Below, piece by piece: positions 33,115 through 41,068 of a stretch of DNA of 45,757 bases (position 1 is its first letter; each line of letters starts with the position of its first letter). The stretch spans positions 1 through 45,757 of the forward strand of contig NZ_JANXMI010000287.1 in assembly GCF_025354735.1 (NCBI RefSeq), given 5' to 3'. The stretch comes from Rugamonas sp. (GTDB lineage: Bacteria; Pseudomonadota; Gammaproteobacteria; Burkholderiales; Burkholderiaceae_D). Under the pieces are notes generated by a model. The model had not been told where the DNA came from, searched no databases, and saw only the letters and a program-made list of their open reading frames with translations. A program made the translations under genes and the position numbers.

Positions 33115-33495
33115 ATGAACCGTAATCCGGAACAACACTGGCGCCATCAGCTGGTCTGGGGCATCGTCCTGATCGTCGTCGGCGTCGTCTACCTGCTCGA
33201 CCGCTTCGACATGCTGGATCTCGACGTCGACCTCGACTTCGCCCACATCTGGCACTATTGGCCCTGGCTGATGGCGGCCTTCGGCATCAACAAGCTGATC
33301 GCGCCGACCACGCCGCGCCGCTTCCTCAAAGGCTTGTGGGAGGTCTTCTTCGCCGCCTGGTGGTACATCTCCTTCGAGCATCTGTGGGGCGTGAACTTCG
33401 CCGACACCTGGCCGGCGCTGCTGATCGCCTGGGGCGTCGGCATCGTGCTGCGGCCCGCCGTGGAAAAACAATTCATCTCGCAAAGGGAGCACTGA
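33115..33495 (+). CDS. Small membrane protein, LiaI/DUF5668-like
   Basis: A 126-residue membrane protein with hydrophobic segments at about 14-28 (LVWGIVLIVVGVVYLLD), 46-62 and 97-115 (WPALLIAWGVGIVL). The 'G-x-x-L-I-x-x-G-x-x-x-L-L-D-x' start and the WP...L...W..G pattern are those of the LiaI-LiaF transmembrane region (DUF5668). The ATG at 33115 has GGAG 7 nt upstream; a longer in-frame reading has no support. It is the first gene of a four-gene operon; the gap to the next gene is 4 bp. It probably senses or supports envelope stress together with its partners. Confidence 0.75.
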   Translation: MNRNPEQHWRHQLVWGIVLIVVGVVYLLDRFDMLDLDVDLDFAHIWHYWPWLMAAFGINKLIAPTTPRRFLKGLWEVFFAAWWYISFEHLWGVNFADTWPALLIAWGVGIVLRPAVEKQFISQREH

Positions 33496-33499
33496 CATC

Positions 33500-34225
33500 A
33501 TGCGACACCGCCACCGCGAATACAGCGCGCCGACCCAGATCGTCATCGGCTTTTGCGTCATCGGCATCGGCCTGCTGTGCCTGCTCGATAATCTGGGCCT
33601 GCTCGACATCCGCTACACCATCCACTTCTGGCCGACCGCCTTCATCTTCTTCGGCATCGTCAAGATACTGCAAACGCGCAGCGTCGCCGGCGCCGTCGTC
33701 GGCGGTGGCATGATACTGGTCGGCGGCCTGATGACGCTGCACGAACTGGGCTTCTTCTACGTCGGCTGGAACACCCTGTGGCCGCTGGCGCTGATCCTGG
33801 TCGGCCTGTCGGTGGTGTTCCGCTCCGTCACCGGGCGGCGCGTGTTCGAGCCGTCGTCGATGCCGCCGCAGTCGCCGCGCATGCAGGCCAGCGACGACGA
33901 CTCGGTGATCCGCGTGACGGCGGTGATGGGCGGCTTCTCGCGGCGCGTCGCGGCGCCCGATTTTCGTGGCGGCGAAATCACCGTCGTCATGGCCGGCTGC
34001 CAGCTCGACCTGCGCGACTGCACCATCAACGGCGACGCCGAACTGCACGTCTTCGCGCTGTTCGGCGGCATAGAAATCCGCGTGCCGCCCGATTGGAGCG
34101 TGAGCCTGCACGGCATGCCCATCCTCGGCGGCTTCGAGGAAAAAACCGCCAATCCGCCGAACACCAGCCAGCGCTTGCGCGTGACCGGCAGCGTCGTCAT
34201 GGGCGGCCTGGAAGTGCGCAACTGA
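33500..34225 (+). CDS. LiaF-like membrane protein (transmembrane part plus C-terminal beta domain)
   Basis: A 241-residue protein. Residues 12-110 contain four hydrophobic segments with the LiaF_TM/DUF5668 pattern (QIVIGFCVIGIGLLCLLDNLG, FWPTAFIFFGIVKIL, LWPLALILVGLSVVF). Residues about 130-240 are the LiaF-type cytoplasmic beta-helix domain (VTAVMGGFSRRV, GGEITVVMAGCQLDLRDC, ELHVFALFGGIEIRVPPDW, VTGSVVMGGLEVRN), with its repeated 'MGG' turns. In Bacillus, LiaF inhibits the LiaS kinase. Here the gene overlaps the start of a LytS-type kinase (TGATG), so a similar inhibitory role is plausible but not shown. Confidence 0.82.
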   Translation: MRHRHREYSAPTQIVIGFCVIGIGLLCLLDNLGLLDIRYTIHFWPTAFIFFGIVKILQTRSVAGAVVGGGMILVGGLMTLHELGFFYVGWNTLWPLALILVGLSVVFRSVTGRRVFEPSSMPPQSPRMQASDDDSVIRVTAVMGGFSRRVAAPDFRGGEITVVMAGCQLDLRDCTINGDAELHVFALFGGIEIRVPPDWSVSLHGMPILGGFEEKTANPPNTSQRLRVTGSVVMGGLEVRN

Positions 34226-35298
34226 TGCAGGGATTGTTCGCCAGCCGGCGCGGCGTGGCCATCTACCTGCTGGTCTGGCTGTGCCTGGGCGCGGCGCAGG
34301 GCGGCGTGATCGCGCTGGCCGGCGTGGCGCCGCTGCGCAACGCGCTGCTGTTCGCCGTGCCCGTGAACCTGGTGTACGCGTTCGCGGCCGGCTACTCGGC
34401 CTATTATCTGTGCCGCGCCTTTCCGCTGGGCGGCGGCAAGGCGCGTTCCATCGCGCTGGTGTTCGCGGTGGCGGCGCTGGTGGCCGGCGTGCTGTTGCTG
34501 GCGCTGGGCGCCGCGTGGAACGCATTGTGCCGCTTGCCGGGCGCCGACTGGGCCGGCATCGCGCTCACGCCGCAGCTGTCGGCGCTGATCGTCGGCCTCG
34601 GCGTGCTGCTGTACGGCTTCGCGGCGGCGCTGCATTATCTGGTGATCGAATTCGTGCGCGCGCAGGCGGCCGAACGGCGCGGGCTGGAAGCGCAGCTGCT
34701 GGCGCAGGAGGCCGAGCTGCGCATGCTGCGCACGCAGATCGATCCGCACTTTTTGTTCAACAGCCTCAATTCGATCAGCGCGCTGACCTCGCAAGACCCG
34801 AAGGGCGCGCGCCGCATGACGCTGGAACTGGCCAGTTTTTTTCGCCAGAGCCTGGGCATGGAAGCGCATAAAAAAGTCAGCCTGCGCGAGGAGATGGCCT
34901 TGATACGCCATTTCCTGGCGATCGAACAGGTGCGCTTCGGCGCGCGTCTGATCGTCGAGGAGGAGATCGAGGAGGGCGCGGCCGCCTGCATGGTGCCGCC
35001 GATGATCATCCAGCCGCTGGTGGAAAACGCCGTCAAGCACGGCATCTGCAACCTGCCCGAGGGCGGCGCGATTCGCGTGTCGGCGCGGCGCGCGGGGTCG
35101 GTGCTGCACATCGCCGTCGTCAACGCCATCGATCCCGGGATGACGTCGGCGGCGCGCGGCCACGGCATCGGCTTGAACAATGTGCGCCAGCGCCTGAGCG
35201 GCGCCTACAAGCACGAGGCCAGCATCCACTGGTCGCGCCAGGAGGCCAGTTTCAGCGTGGCGATCGCGATGCCGGCCGTATTGAAGGAAGGAGACTAG
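34225..35298 (+). CDS. LytS/YehU-family sensor histidine kinase
   Basis: A 357-residue kinase. Four membrane segments (about 11-32, 38-62, 76-98, 115-143) are followed by a short coiled coil and the His_kinase domain RTQIDPHFLFNSLNSISAL (His175), then the ATPase with QPLVENAVKHGI and GHGIGLNNVRQRL. The start is the ATG in the TGATG overlap with the LiaF-like gene; a longer frame reading is an artefact of the upstream gene. The family phosphorylates LytTR regulators, and such a regulator is encoded 4 bp downstream. There is no dedicated extracellular domain, so the signal may come from the membrane or from the LiaF-like partner. Confidence 0.88.
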   Translation: MQGLFASRRGVAIYLLVWLCLGAAQGGVIALAGVAPLRNALLFAVPVNLVYAFAAGYSAYYLCRAFPLGGGKARSIALVFAVAALVAGVLLLALGAAWNALCRLPGADWAGIALTPQLSALIVGLGVLLYGFAAALHYLVIEFVRAQAAERRGLEAQLLAQEAELRMLRTQIDPHFLFNSLNSISALTSQDPKGARRMTLELASFFRQSLGMEAHKKVSLREEMALIRHFLAIEQVRFGARLIVEEEIEEGAAACMVPPMIIQPLVENAVKHGICNLPEGGAIRVSARRAGSVLHIAVVNAIDPGMTSAARGHGIGLNNVRQRLSGAYKHEASIHWSRQEASFSVAIAMPAVLKEGD

Positions 35299-35302
35299 CA
35301 GC

Positions 35303-36031
35303 ATGCGCATCATAATCGTGGACGATGAAGCCCTGGCGCGCGGCGTGGTGCGCGAGTATCTGGCCGAACATCCGGACGTGGACATCGTGGCCGAATGCGC
35401 CAACGGTTACGAGGCCGTGAAGGCGATCGTGGAGCTGGAACCGGACCTGGTGTTTTTGGATATACGGATGCCCAAGCTGGACGGTTTTGAAGTGGCGGAG
35501 CTGGCCGGCGGCAAGGCGCGCTACATCTTCGCCACCGCCTTCGACCAGTACGCGGTCAAGGCCTTCGAGTTTCACGCGCTCGATTATCTGCTCAAGCCAT
35601 TCAGCCAGCAGCGCTTCGACCAGGCGCTGGCCCACGCGCGCGGCGGCGCCGCCGATGATGGCGCGGTCGGCGCGCTGGTGCGCGAGGCGGCGACGCGCAA
35701 GCGGCCCTTGAGCCGCGTGCTGATACGCGACGGCGCCAGGGTCCACGTGATCGCCAGCGAGAAGATCGCCTGCATCGAGGCGCAGGACGATTATGTGCAG
35801 ATCCGCTCGGAAGGCAAATCGTATCTGAAGCATCAGACGCTGTCGGAGCTGGAGGCGCAGCTCGACGCGCGGCAGTTCCTGCGCATACACCGCTCCTACA
35901 TCGTCAACATCGAGTGCGTGAGCCGCATCGAGCAGGCCACCAAGGATAGCCACGTCGCGATTCTCAACGATGGCAGCAGGCTGCCGATCAGCCGCAGCGG
36001 GTATCAGAAAATCCGCAGTGTGATTCAATAG
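35303..36031 (+). CDS. LytTR-family response regulator
   Basis: A 242-residue regulator with a receiver domain (1-118; acidic pocket VDDE, phosphoacceptor Asp53 in LVFLDIRMPKLDG, Lys of YLLKPFSQ) and a LytTR DNA-binding domain (about 140-240: IACIEAQDDYVQIRSEGKSY, FLRIHRSYIVNI, LPISRSGYQKI). It forms the output half of the LytS-type pair directly upstream. It is the last gene of the LiaI/LiaF/LytS/LytTR operon. LytTR regulators bind pairs of direct repeats; I did not identify a convincing pair upstream of 33115. Confidence 0.9.
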   Translation: MRIIIVDDEALARGVVREYLAEHPDVDIVAECANGYEAVKAIVELEPDLVFLDIRMPKLDGFEVAELAGGKARYIFATAFDQYAVKAFEFHALDYLLKPFSQQRFDQALAHARGGAADDGAVGALVREAATRKRPLSRVLIRDGARVHVIASEKIACIEAQDDYVQIRSEGKSYLKHQTLSELEAQLDARQFLRIHRSYIVNIECVSRIEQATKDSHVAILNDGSRLPISRSGYQKIRSVIQ

Positions 36032-36053
36032 GCGTGGTCGTTGTGGTCCGACC

Positions 36054-36088
36054 CCGAGTTACGCGACCTCGAATCGACGCTAACTCGG
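36054..36088. repeat. Inverted repeat between convergent genes
   Basis: Perfect 8-bp arms CCGAGTTA/TAACTCGG (36054-36061 and 36081-36088) spanning the 48-bp gap between the LytTR and helicase genes; the right arm covers the helicase stop. It may help stop both transcripts. Confidence 0.4.
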
Positions 36089-38491
36089 CGGCGCGGGGCG
36101 CACGCAGTCTTCTACATGCCACCACGACGGCAGCAGCTGCCGCACTTCGGGCCGGGCGTAGCGGTCGTCGATCAGGAACACGGTGCCGCGATCGGAGGTG
36201 GTGCGGATCACGCGTCCGGCCGCCTGCACCGCCTTCTGCAAGCCGGGATACAGATAGGTGTAGTCGTAGCCGGCGCCGAAGATGGCGTCCATGCGCAGCC
36301 GGATCTGTTCATTGACCGGGTTCAGTTGCGGCAGGCCGAGCGTGGCGATGAAGGCGCCGATCAGGCGCGCGCCCGGCAGGTCGATGCCTTCGCCGAAGGA
36401 GCCGCCCAGCACCGCGAAGCCGATGCCGCTGCCGGTCGCCGTGAAGCGCGCCAGGAATTGCGCCCGTTCCGCTTCGTCCATGCGGCGCGACTGGCGCCAC
36501 TGCGGCACCTGCGGATGGCGCTCGGCGAACAGCGCCGCCGCTTTTTCCATGTAATCGAAGCTGCTGAAAAAAGCCAGGTAGTTGCCGGGATCGCGGGCGT
36601 ACTGGGCGCCCATCAGATCGGCGATCGGTTGCAGCGACTTTTGGCGGTGCTGGTAGCGCGTCGAAATATGCCCGGCGATCTGCACCGACAACTGCTGCGC
36701 GATGAACGGCGATTCGACGTCGACCCAGGCCGTCGTCGCCGGCATGCCCAGCATGTCGCTGTAATAGTTCCAGGGGCTGAGCGTGGCCGAGAACAGCGCG
36801 CTGCTGTGGGTGCTGTCGAAGCGCTGCTGCAAGAACGGCGCCGGCACGATGTTGCGGATGCAGAGCAGCGAGTTGGCGCGCCCCGCCGCCGACGCGCTGC
36901 TGGCGATGTCGAACAGCGAGTGCTTGCCGAAGCTCTCGGCCAGCCGCGCGAACAGCAGGGCGGTGAAGTAAAAATTTTGCAGGTCGGCGTCGGCGTAGCC
37001 GGGATGGTCGGCCTGGTAGTCGGAGATGGCGGTGGTGGCGCCCTGCAGCGCGATCATGAATTTTTCGGGCAGCGTGGCGTGGCAGGCGTAATCGTCCTGC
37101 TGTTCATTTTCCAGCGCGCTCCACTGGCGGTGCAAGCGGTCCAGCGATTTTTTCAGCGCCTCGGGCACCACCTTGCGCAGCAGGCGCAGGCTGGCGTGAT
37201 CGAGTTCGGCCGAGTACATCTTGCGCGCACGGGAGACCATGTTGTGCGCTTCGTCGACCAGCACGCTGACCTTCCAGTCGTTCATCACGGTGAGGCTGTG
37301 CAGCATGGCGCTGACGTCGAAGTAGTAGTTGTAGTCGCCGATGACGACGTCGCACCAGCGCGCCATTTCGCTGCTCAGATAGTAGGGGCAGACCTGGTGT
37401 TCGAGCGCGATCGTGCGCAGGGAAGCCTTATCCAATATGGGCGCGTTCAAAGCGGCTTGGCGCGCGGCGGGCAGCTTGTCGTAGAAGCCCCGCGCCAGCG
37501 GGCATGATTCGCCGTGGCAGGCCAGCTCGGGATGTTCGCAGGCGCTGCTCTTGGCGGCCAGTTCCAGTGTGCGCAATGGCAGCAGCGGATAAGTGGTCGA
37601 TGCGTCGTCCGCCGCATCGATGGCGTCGATGGTGTCGATGGTGTCGATTGTGCCGATTTCGTCATCGGTGTTGGCCGCCGCCGCGCCGTCGCGGATCATG
37701 CGGATCGCGTCGAGCGCCATTTGCCGGCCCGAAGTTTTCGCGGCCAGGAAGAATACTTTGTCGAGCCCATGTTCGGCGCTCGCCTTGAGCAGCGGGAACA
37801 GGCTGCCGACGGTCTTGCCGATGCCGGTCGGCGCTTGCGCCAGCAGGCAGCAGGCGCGCGCGCTGGCTTTGTACATCGCTTCGGCCAGCTGGCGCTGGCC
37901 GGGACGGAAGTCGGCGTGGGGGAAGGGCATGGCCTTGAGCGCCGCGTCGCGCCGGCTGCGGTGCCGCATCTCCTGCTCGGCCCATTGCAGGAACAGGCCG
38001 CACTGCTGCCTGAAGTAGTCCTGCAAATCGACGGCCTCGAAATCGTCTTGCAGCACGGTTTCCTTTTGCGTGCCGATGTCGAAGTAGACCAGGGCCAGCT
38101 TCACTTCCGTCAGGCCGCGCGCGGCGCACAGCAGGTAGCCGTAGATTTTCACCTGCGCCCAGTGCAGGGCGCGGTGGTTGGCCGGCATCTTGCCCAGGTC
38201 GCCGCGATAGGTCTTGATTTCTTCGAGGCGGTTGCGGCGCGGGTCGTAGCCGTGGGCGCGGCCGCGCACGTGCAGCGGGCCGAAGTCGCCGCTCAGCGCG
38301 ATCTCGCTTTCATAGGCTTCGCCGCGCCGCGCCGCGACCACGCCGTGGCCGGCGATGCCTTCCTGCGCGGTGGGCGAGGGCGTGAAGCGCAGGTCGAGGT
38401 CGCCCGCCTTGGCCGTGAATTCGCACAGCGCGCGCACGGCGACGGTGTAGCCGGCCGCCGTGGCCGAGGCCGGACGCGCGCCGTCGCTCAC
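36080..38491 (-). CDS. DinG/XPD-like DNA helicase with N-terminal nuclease-like domain
   Basis: An 803-residue superfamily 2 helicase. Walker A is APTGIGKT (220-227) and Walker B DEAHN (413-417); the C-terminal motif is VLGGSFGEGIDLPGARLIG. Cys318, Cys325, Cys330 and Cys368 lie as the four ligands of an XPD/DinG-type iron-sulfur cluster. Residues about 60-160 resemble a PD-(D/E)xK nuclease fold (D83, E91-x-K93 in RLEEIKTYRGD). A run of TID repeats (281-292) between the motifs is encoded by a 9-bp repeat. The start appears to be GTG at 38491, directly after the FAN1 stop, so it is coupled to that gene. It would unwind DNA for the nuclease in crosslink repair. Confidence 0.88.
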   Translation of the reverse strand: MSDGARPASATAAGYTVAVRALCEFTAKAGDLDLRFTPSPTAQEGIAGHGVVAARRGEAYESEIALSGDFGPLHVRGRAHGYDPRRNRLEEIKTYRGDLGKMPANHRALHWAQVKIYGYLLCAARGLTEVKLALVYFDIGTQKETVLQDDFEAVDLQDYFRQQCGLFLQWAEQEMRHRSRRDAALKAMPFPHADFRPGQRQLAEAMYKASARACCLLAQAPTGIGKTVGSLFPLLKASAEHGLDKVFFLAAKTSGRQMALDAIRMIRDGAAAANTDDEIGTIDTIDTIDAIDAADDASTTYPLLPLRTLELAAKSSACEHPELACHGESCPLARGFYDKLPAARQAALNAPILDKASLRTIALEHQVCPYYLSSEMARWCDVVIGDYNYYFDVSAMLHSLTVMNDWKVSVLVDEAHNMVSRARKMYSAELDHASLRLLRKVVPEALKKSLDRLHRQWSALENEQQDDYACHATLPEKFMIALQGATTAISDYQADHPGYADADLQNFYFTALLFARLAESFGKHSLFDIASSASAAGRANSLLCIRNIVPAPFLQQRFDSTHSSALFSATLSPWNYYSDMLGMPATTAWVDVESPFIAQQLSVQIAGHISTRYQHRQKSLQPIADLMGAQYARDPGNYLAFFSSFDYMEKAAALFAERHPQVPQWRQSRRMDEAERAQFLARFTATGSGIGFAVLGGSFGEGIDLPGARLIGAFIATLGLPQLNPVNEQIRLRMDAIFGAGYDYTYLYPGLQKAVQAAGRVIRTTSDRGTVFLIDDRYARPEVRQLLPSWWHVEDCVRPAPPS

Positions 38492-38492
38492 T

Positions 38493-40133
38493 TCAATCGG
38501 CCCATTGCAGGTAGCAGACCGAGATCGGCATCTGATGTTCGGCGCAATAGTCTATCCAGCGCAGCTGGTTGTCCTGCAGGCAGTCGCCGGGGCCTTTGAC
38601 TTCGATCATGTGGTAGCGCCGTTCGGCCGGCCAGAACTGGATCAGGTCGGGGAAGCCGCTGCGGTTGGACTTGATGTCGAGCAGGATGCGCTCGAACGAT
38701 TTTTTCAGGTGCGCGGCCGGGATGCACGACAGCGCCAGCGCGATCAGTTGCGCGTCGAGCGCTTCCCAGTACACGAACGGCGACTGGATGCCGGCCTTGG
38801 CGGCGTAGTTGGCCTGTATCGTGGCGCGATACAGCTCGCCATCGAGCTGCGCCAGGCAGGCGGCGAACTGTTGCGCGCGGCGGCGCTGGAAATCGGCGCT
38901 GTGCAAATCGGCCGGGCCGCGGTGGAAGGGGTGGAAGAAGGCGCCGGGAATGGCGCTGAAAATCGCGTCCCAGCACAGCAGGCCGAACAGGGAGTTGATG
39001 AGCGAGTTTTCCACGTAGTAGACCGGCGCGTCGGCGCGCGTCAGGTGGTCGCGCACCAGCAGTTCGACGTAGGCCGCCTGCGCCGGCTGCGCCAGGCTGA
39101 CGTCGAGCCGGCTCACCGTGGCCGGCACGGCGCGCGCCGGCCTGGCGTGGCCCAGCCGGCGCGCCAGGCGCGGCGCCATGCGCAGCAGCTGCTGCGATTC
39201 GGCGGCGCTTTCGGGCGCCTCGCGGGCGGCGCACAGCAGCGCGTAGGCGTAGGCGTGGCGGCCGTCTTTTTCCAGCACGCGGATGGCGCGGGCGCGCGCG
39301 CCGGGATAGGCGCAGGCGGCGTAGGCGTCGTGGGCGGCGGGCCAGTCGCGCAGCTTTTCCAGATGCTGGGCCAGCTGGAACAGCAGCTTGTCGCGGCGGC
39401 TGCGCAGCCAGTCGTTGTCGGGCGCGGCCGGCGGCAGGTCGCGCAGCACGTCGGCGACGGCCTCGCCGTTGTTGTAGCGTTCGCGGCATGCGTGCAGGGC
39501 CAGATAGTCGTCGATGTCGCGCCGGCTGCGGAAACCGCGCGCGGCCGGCGAGAATTCGACTTTTTCATACTGGTGGATGCCGAGGTCGGACAGCACGAAC
39601 TCGGTCCAGGTCTGGTGGTGGTTGCCGAAGAAGATAAGGCGCAGGCGGTCGCACAGCGCTTGCGAGGCGATGCGGTAGACGTGGTCGCCCGACTGCGGAT
39701 GCCAGGTGGAATAGCGGTGCTCGCCGTCGTAGCGGGCGCGCAGCGCCGCCAGCTGCTCGGTCTTGCGCAGGCTTTTTTGGTGGGCCGACAAATGGAATAG
39801 CTGGCCGATTTCCGGCTTTTGCAGCAGCTCGAACAACTGCTCCAGTGTGAGGACGGGATCGTTTTCCACCAGGCCGCGCGCGGCCAGCGGCAGGGCGGCG
39901 TCGTGGGGATTGCCGATTTCGGCATAAACCAGTTTGCTGGCGCGGAACAGCTCGCCCTTGCGCATGACCATGCGCACGAACAGCGCGCGCGCCGCTTGCG
40001 GCAGGGTGGGGAAGTCGGCGAGGAAGGCCGATTCGTCGGCGCTCAGCAGGTCGCTGTAGCGCTCGGCGATCCACGTCAGGACCCGATGGAAGTTATCCAG
40101 GTAATAAAACTCGTTTTCCAGAACTGTCATCAT
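38493..40133 (-). CDS. FAN1-type nuclease with C-terminal VRR-NUC domain
   Basis: A 546-residue homologue of FAN1, a structure-specific nuclease for interstrand-crosslink repair. The C-terminal VRR-NUC active site is visible: Glu375 (YVENSLINSLFGLL), Asp496 (GFPDLIQ), Glu511-x-Lys513 (IEVKGP) and Gln523-Leu524. The N-terminal part (WIAERYSDLLSADESAFL, LFVRMVMRKGELFR) and the helical middle match bacterial FAN1 proteins. The gene precedes the DinG/XPD-like helicase with no gap; the same nuclease-helicase pairing is known in Pseudomonas. A LexA box lies 18 bp upstream of the start, so induction on DNA damage is expected. Confidence 0.9.
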   Translation of the reverse strand: MMTVLENEFYYLDNFHRVLTWIAERYSDLLSADESAFLADFPTLPQAARALFVRMVMRKGELFRASKLVYAEIGNPHDAALPLAARGLVENDPVLTLEQLFELLQKPEIGQLFHLSAHQKSLRKTEQLAALRARYDGEHRYSTWHPQSGDHVYRIASQALCDRLRLIFFGNHHQTWTEFVLSDLGIHQYEKVEFSPAARGFRSRRDIDDYLALHACRERYNNGEAVADVLRDLPPAAPDNDWLRSRRDKLLFQLAQHLEKLRDWPAAHDAYAACAYPGARARAIRVLEKDGRHAYAYALLCAAREAPESAAESQQLLRMAPRLARRLGHARPARAVPATVSRLDVSLAQPAQAAYVELLVRDHLTRADAPVYYVENSLINSLFGLLCWDAIFSAIPGAFFHPFHRGPADLHSADFQRRRAQQFAACLAQLDGELYRATIQANYAAKAGIQSPFVYWEALDAQLIALALSCIPAAHLKKSFERILLDIKSNRSGFPDLIQFWPAERRYHMIEVKGPGDCLQDNQLRWIDYCAEHQMPISVCYLQWAD

Positions 40134-40147
40134 TGTAGGCGGCGCGC

Positions 40148-40170
40148 TAACTGTGTTTATGTACAGTATA
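40148..40170 (-). promoter_or_regulatory. LexA (SOS) box over the promoter of the FAN1-helicase operon
   Basis: CTGT-N8-ACAG at 40151-40166 is the LexA consensus, with an AT-rich centre and TA flanks. On the minus strand the -10-like TATACT (40165-40170) overlaps it, so LexA would block polymerase. The box ends 18 bp before the FAN1 start. Confidence 0.8.
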
Positions 40171-40269
40171 TCGTGTCGAGGGCTGGATGCACAGCGAATT
40201 CGTGGCGGGATGGGGGAGTGAGGATGTGAGCGCGTGGGGCGCCAGCGGCGTGACGTCGGGGTCTGGACC

Positions 40270-40294
40270 GGGGGCAGGACCGTGGTCTGCCCCC
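40270..40294 (-). repeat. GC-rich inverted repeat after the phasin gene
   Basis: Arms GGGGGCAG (40270-40277) and CTGCCCCC (40287-40294) with a 9-nt loop. It lies in the 221-bp gap between the phasin stop and the FAN1 promoter. A CCGACCCCG element at about 40318, also seen at 36049, suggests a dispersed repeat family. No T-run follows. Confidence 0.4.
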
Positions 40295-40354
40295 GAATTA
40301 GCTAGCCTGGTGCTCCGCTCCGACCCCGGGTGAGGTCGTCGGATCTCGGCGGCC

Positions 40355-40909
40355 TTACTGCTTGGCCGCCTTGTCGGCGGCCGGCTCGACCATCGCGGCC
40401 GCCTTGGCGACCTGCGTTTCGACCGCTTCGACGGCTTGCTTGGTGGCCTTGGTCACCTGTTCATAGCCGTTGAAGGCGTTGTCGATGGCGGCCTTGACGA
40501 TCTGCACGGCGTTTTCGGAACCGGGCCGCACGTTTTTGGTGACGTCGTAAATGAGCGCGCTGAGCGTGCTTTTCGCTTCCGTCATGTGGGCGTCGGCCGC
40601 GCGCGTGAATTCTTCGCGGATGTCGGCGATGATGAGGCCGAGCTGCTGGTTGTAGGCGGCGGCGCCGGCCATGCCGGGCTGGGTCTTGGCGGCGGCCAGT
40701 TTCAGCGCCGCTTGCGGATCTTTGGTCTGGCTCAATTCCTTGCCATGGGCCAGGCTTTCTTCGACGCGCGACTTGGCGGTGGCCATATTCAGCTCCACCA
40801 CTTGCTGCACGCCCTGGACCGCCTTGCTGGTCAGGGTGTTGAAGGTTTCAAGCTGGAATTCAAACAGGGCTTTGGTGGCGTTGGCAAATTGTTCCGGATT
40901 CGTAAACAT
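40355..40909 (-). CDS. Phasin family protein
   Basis: A 184-residue phasin, the surface protein of polyhydroxyalkanoate granules. The N-terminal FTNPEQFANATKALFEFQLETFNTLTSKAVQGVQQVVELNMATAKSRVEES in parts is the standard phasin_2 signature, followed by a long amphipathic helix and an Ala/Lys-rich tail (VEAVETQVAKAAAMVEPAADKAAKQ in parts). GAGGAG lies 7-8 nt before the ATG. It appears to be a single gene. It indicates that the organism stores PHA, which fits the betaproteobacterial assignment. Confidence 0.92.
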   Translation of the reverse strand: MFTNPEQFANATKALFEFQLETFNTLTSKAVQGVQQVVELNMATAKSRVEESLAHGKELSQTKDPQAALKLAAAKTQPGMAGAAAYNQQLGLIIADIREEFTRAADAHMTEAKSTLSALIYDVTKNVRPGSENAVQIVKAAIDNAFNGYEQVTKATKQAVEAVETQVAKAAAMVEPAADKAAKQ

Positions 40910-41068
40910 GGGGTCTCCTCGTTATGATGGATACTGCTTAGTCTCGAGCGTCCTGCGACTGCTGGCCTTGCGGGGTCGGGCTGGGCCCTGTTGTTGTGGC
41001 CCCATTATTTCGCAAGAACCCGGTTTCCGCAACGGCTATCTGGTAACGGGCCGCGCCGTGCGCCGGCG

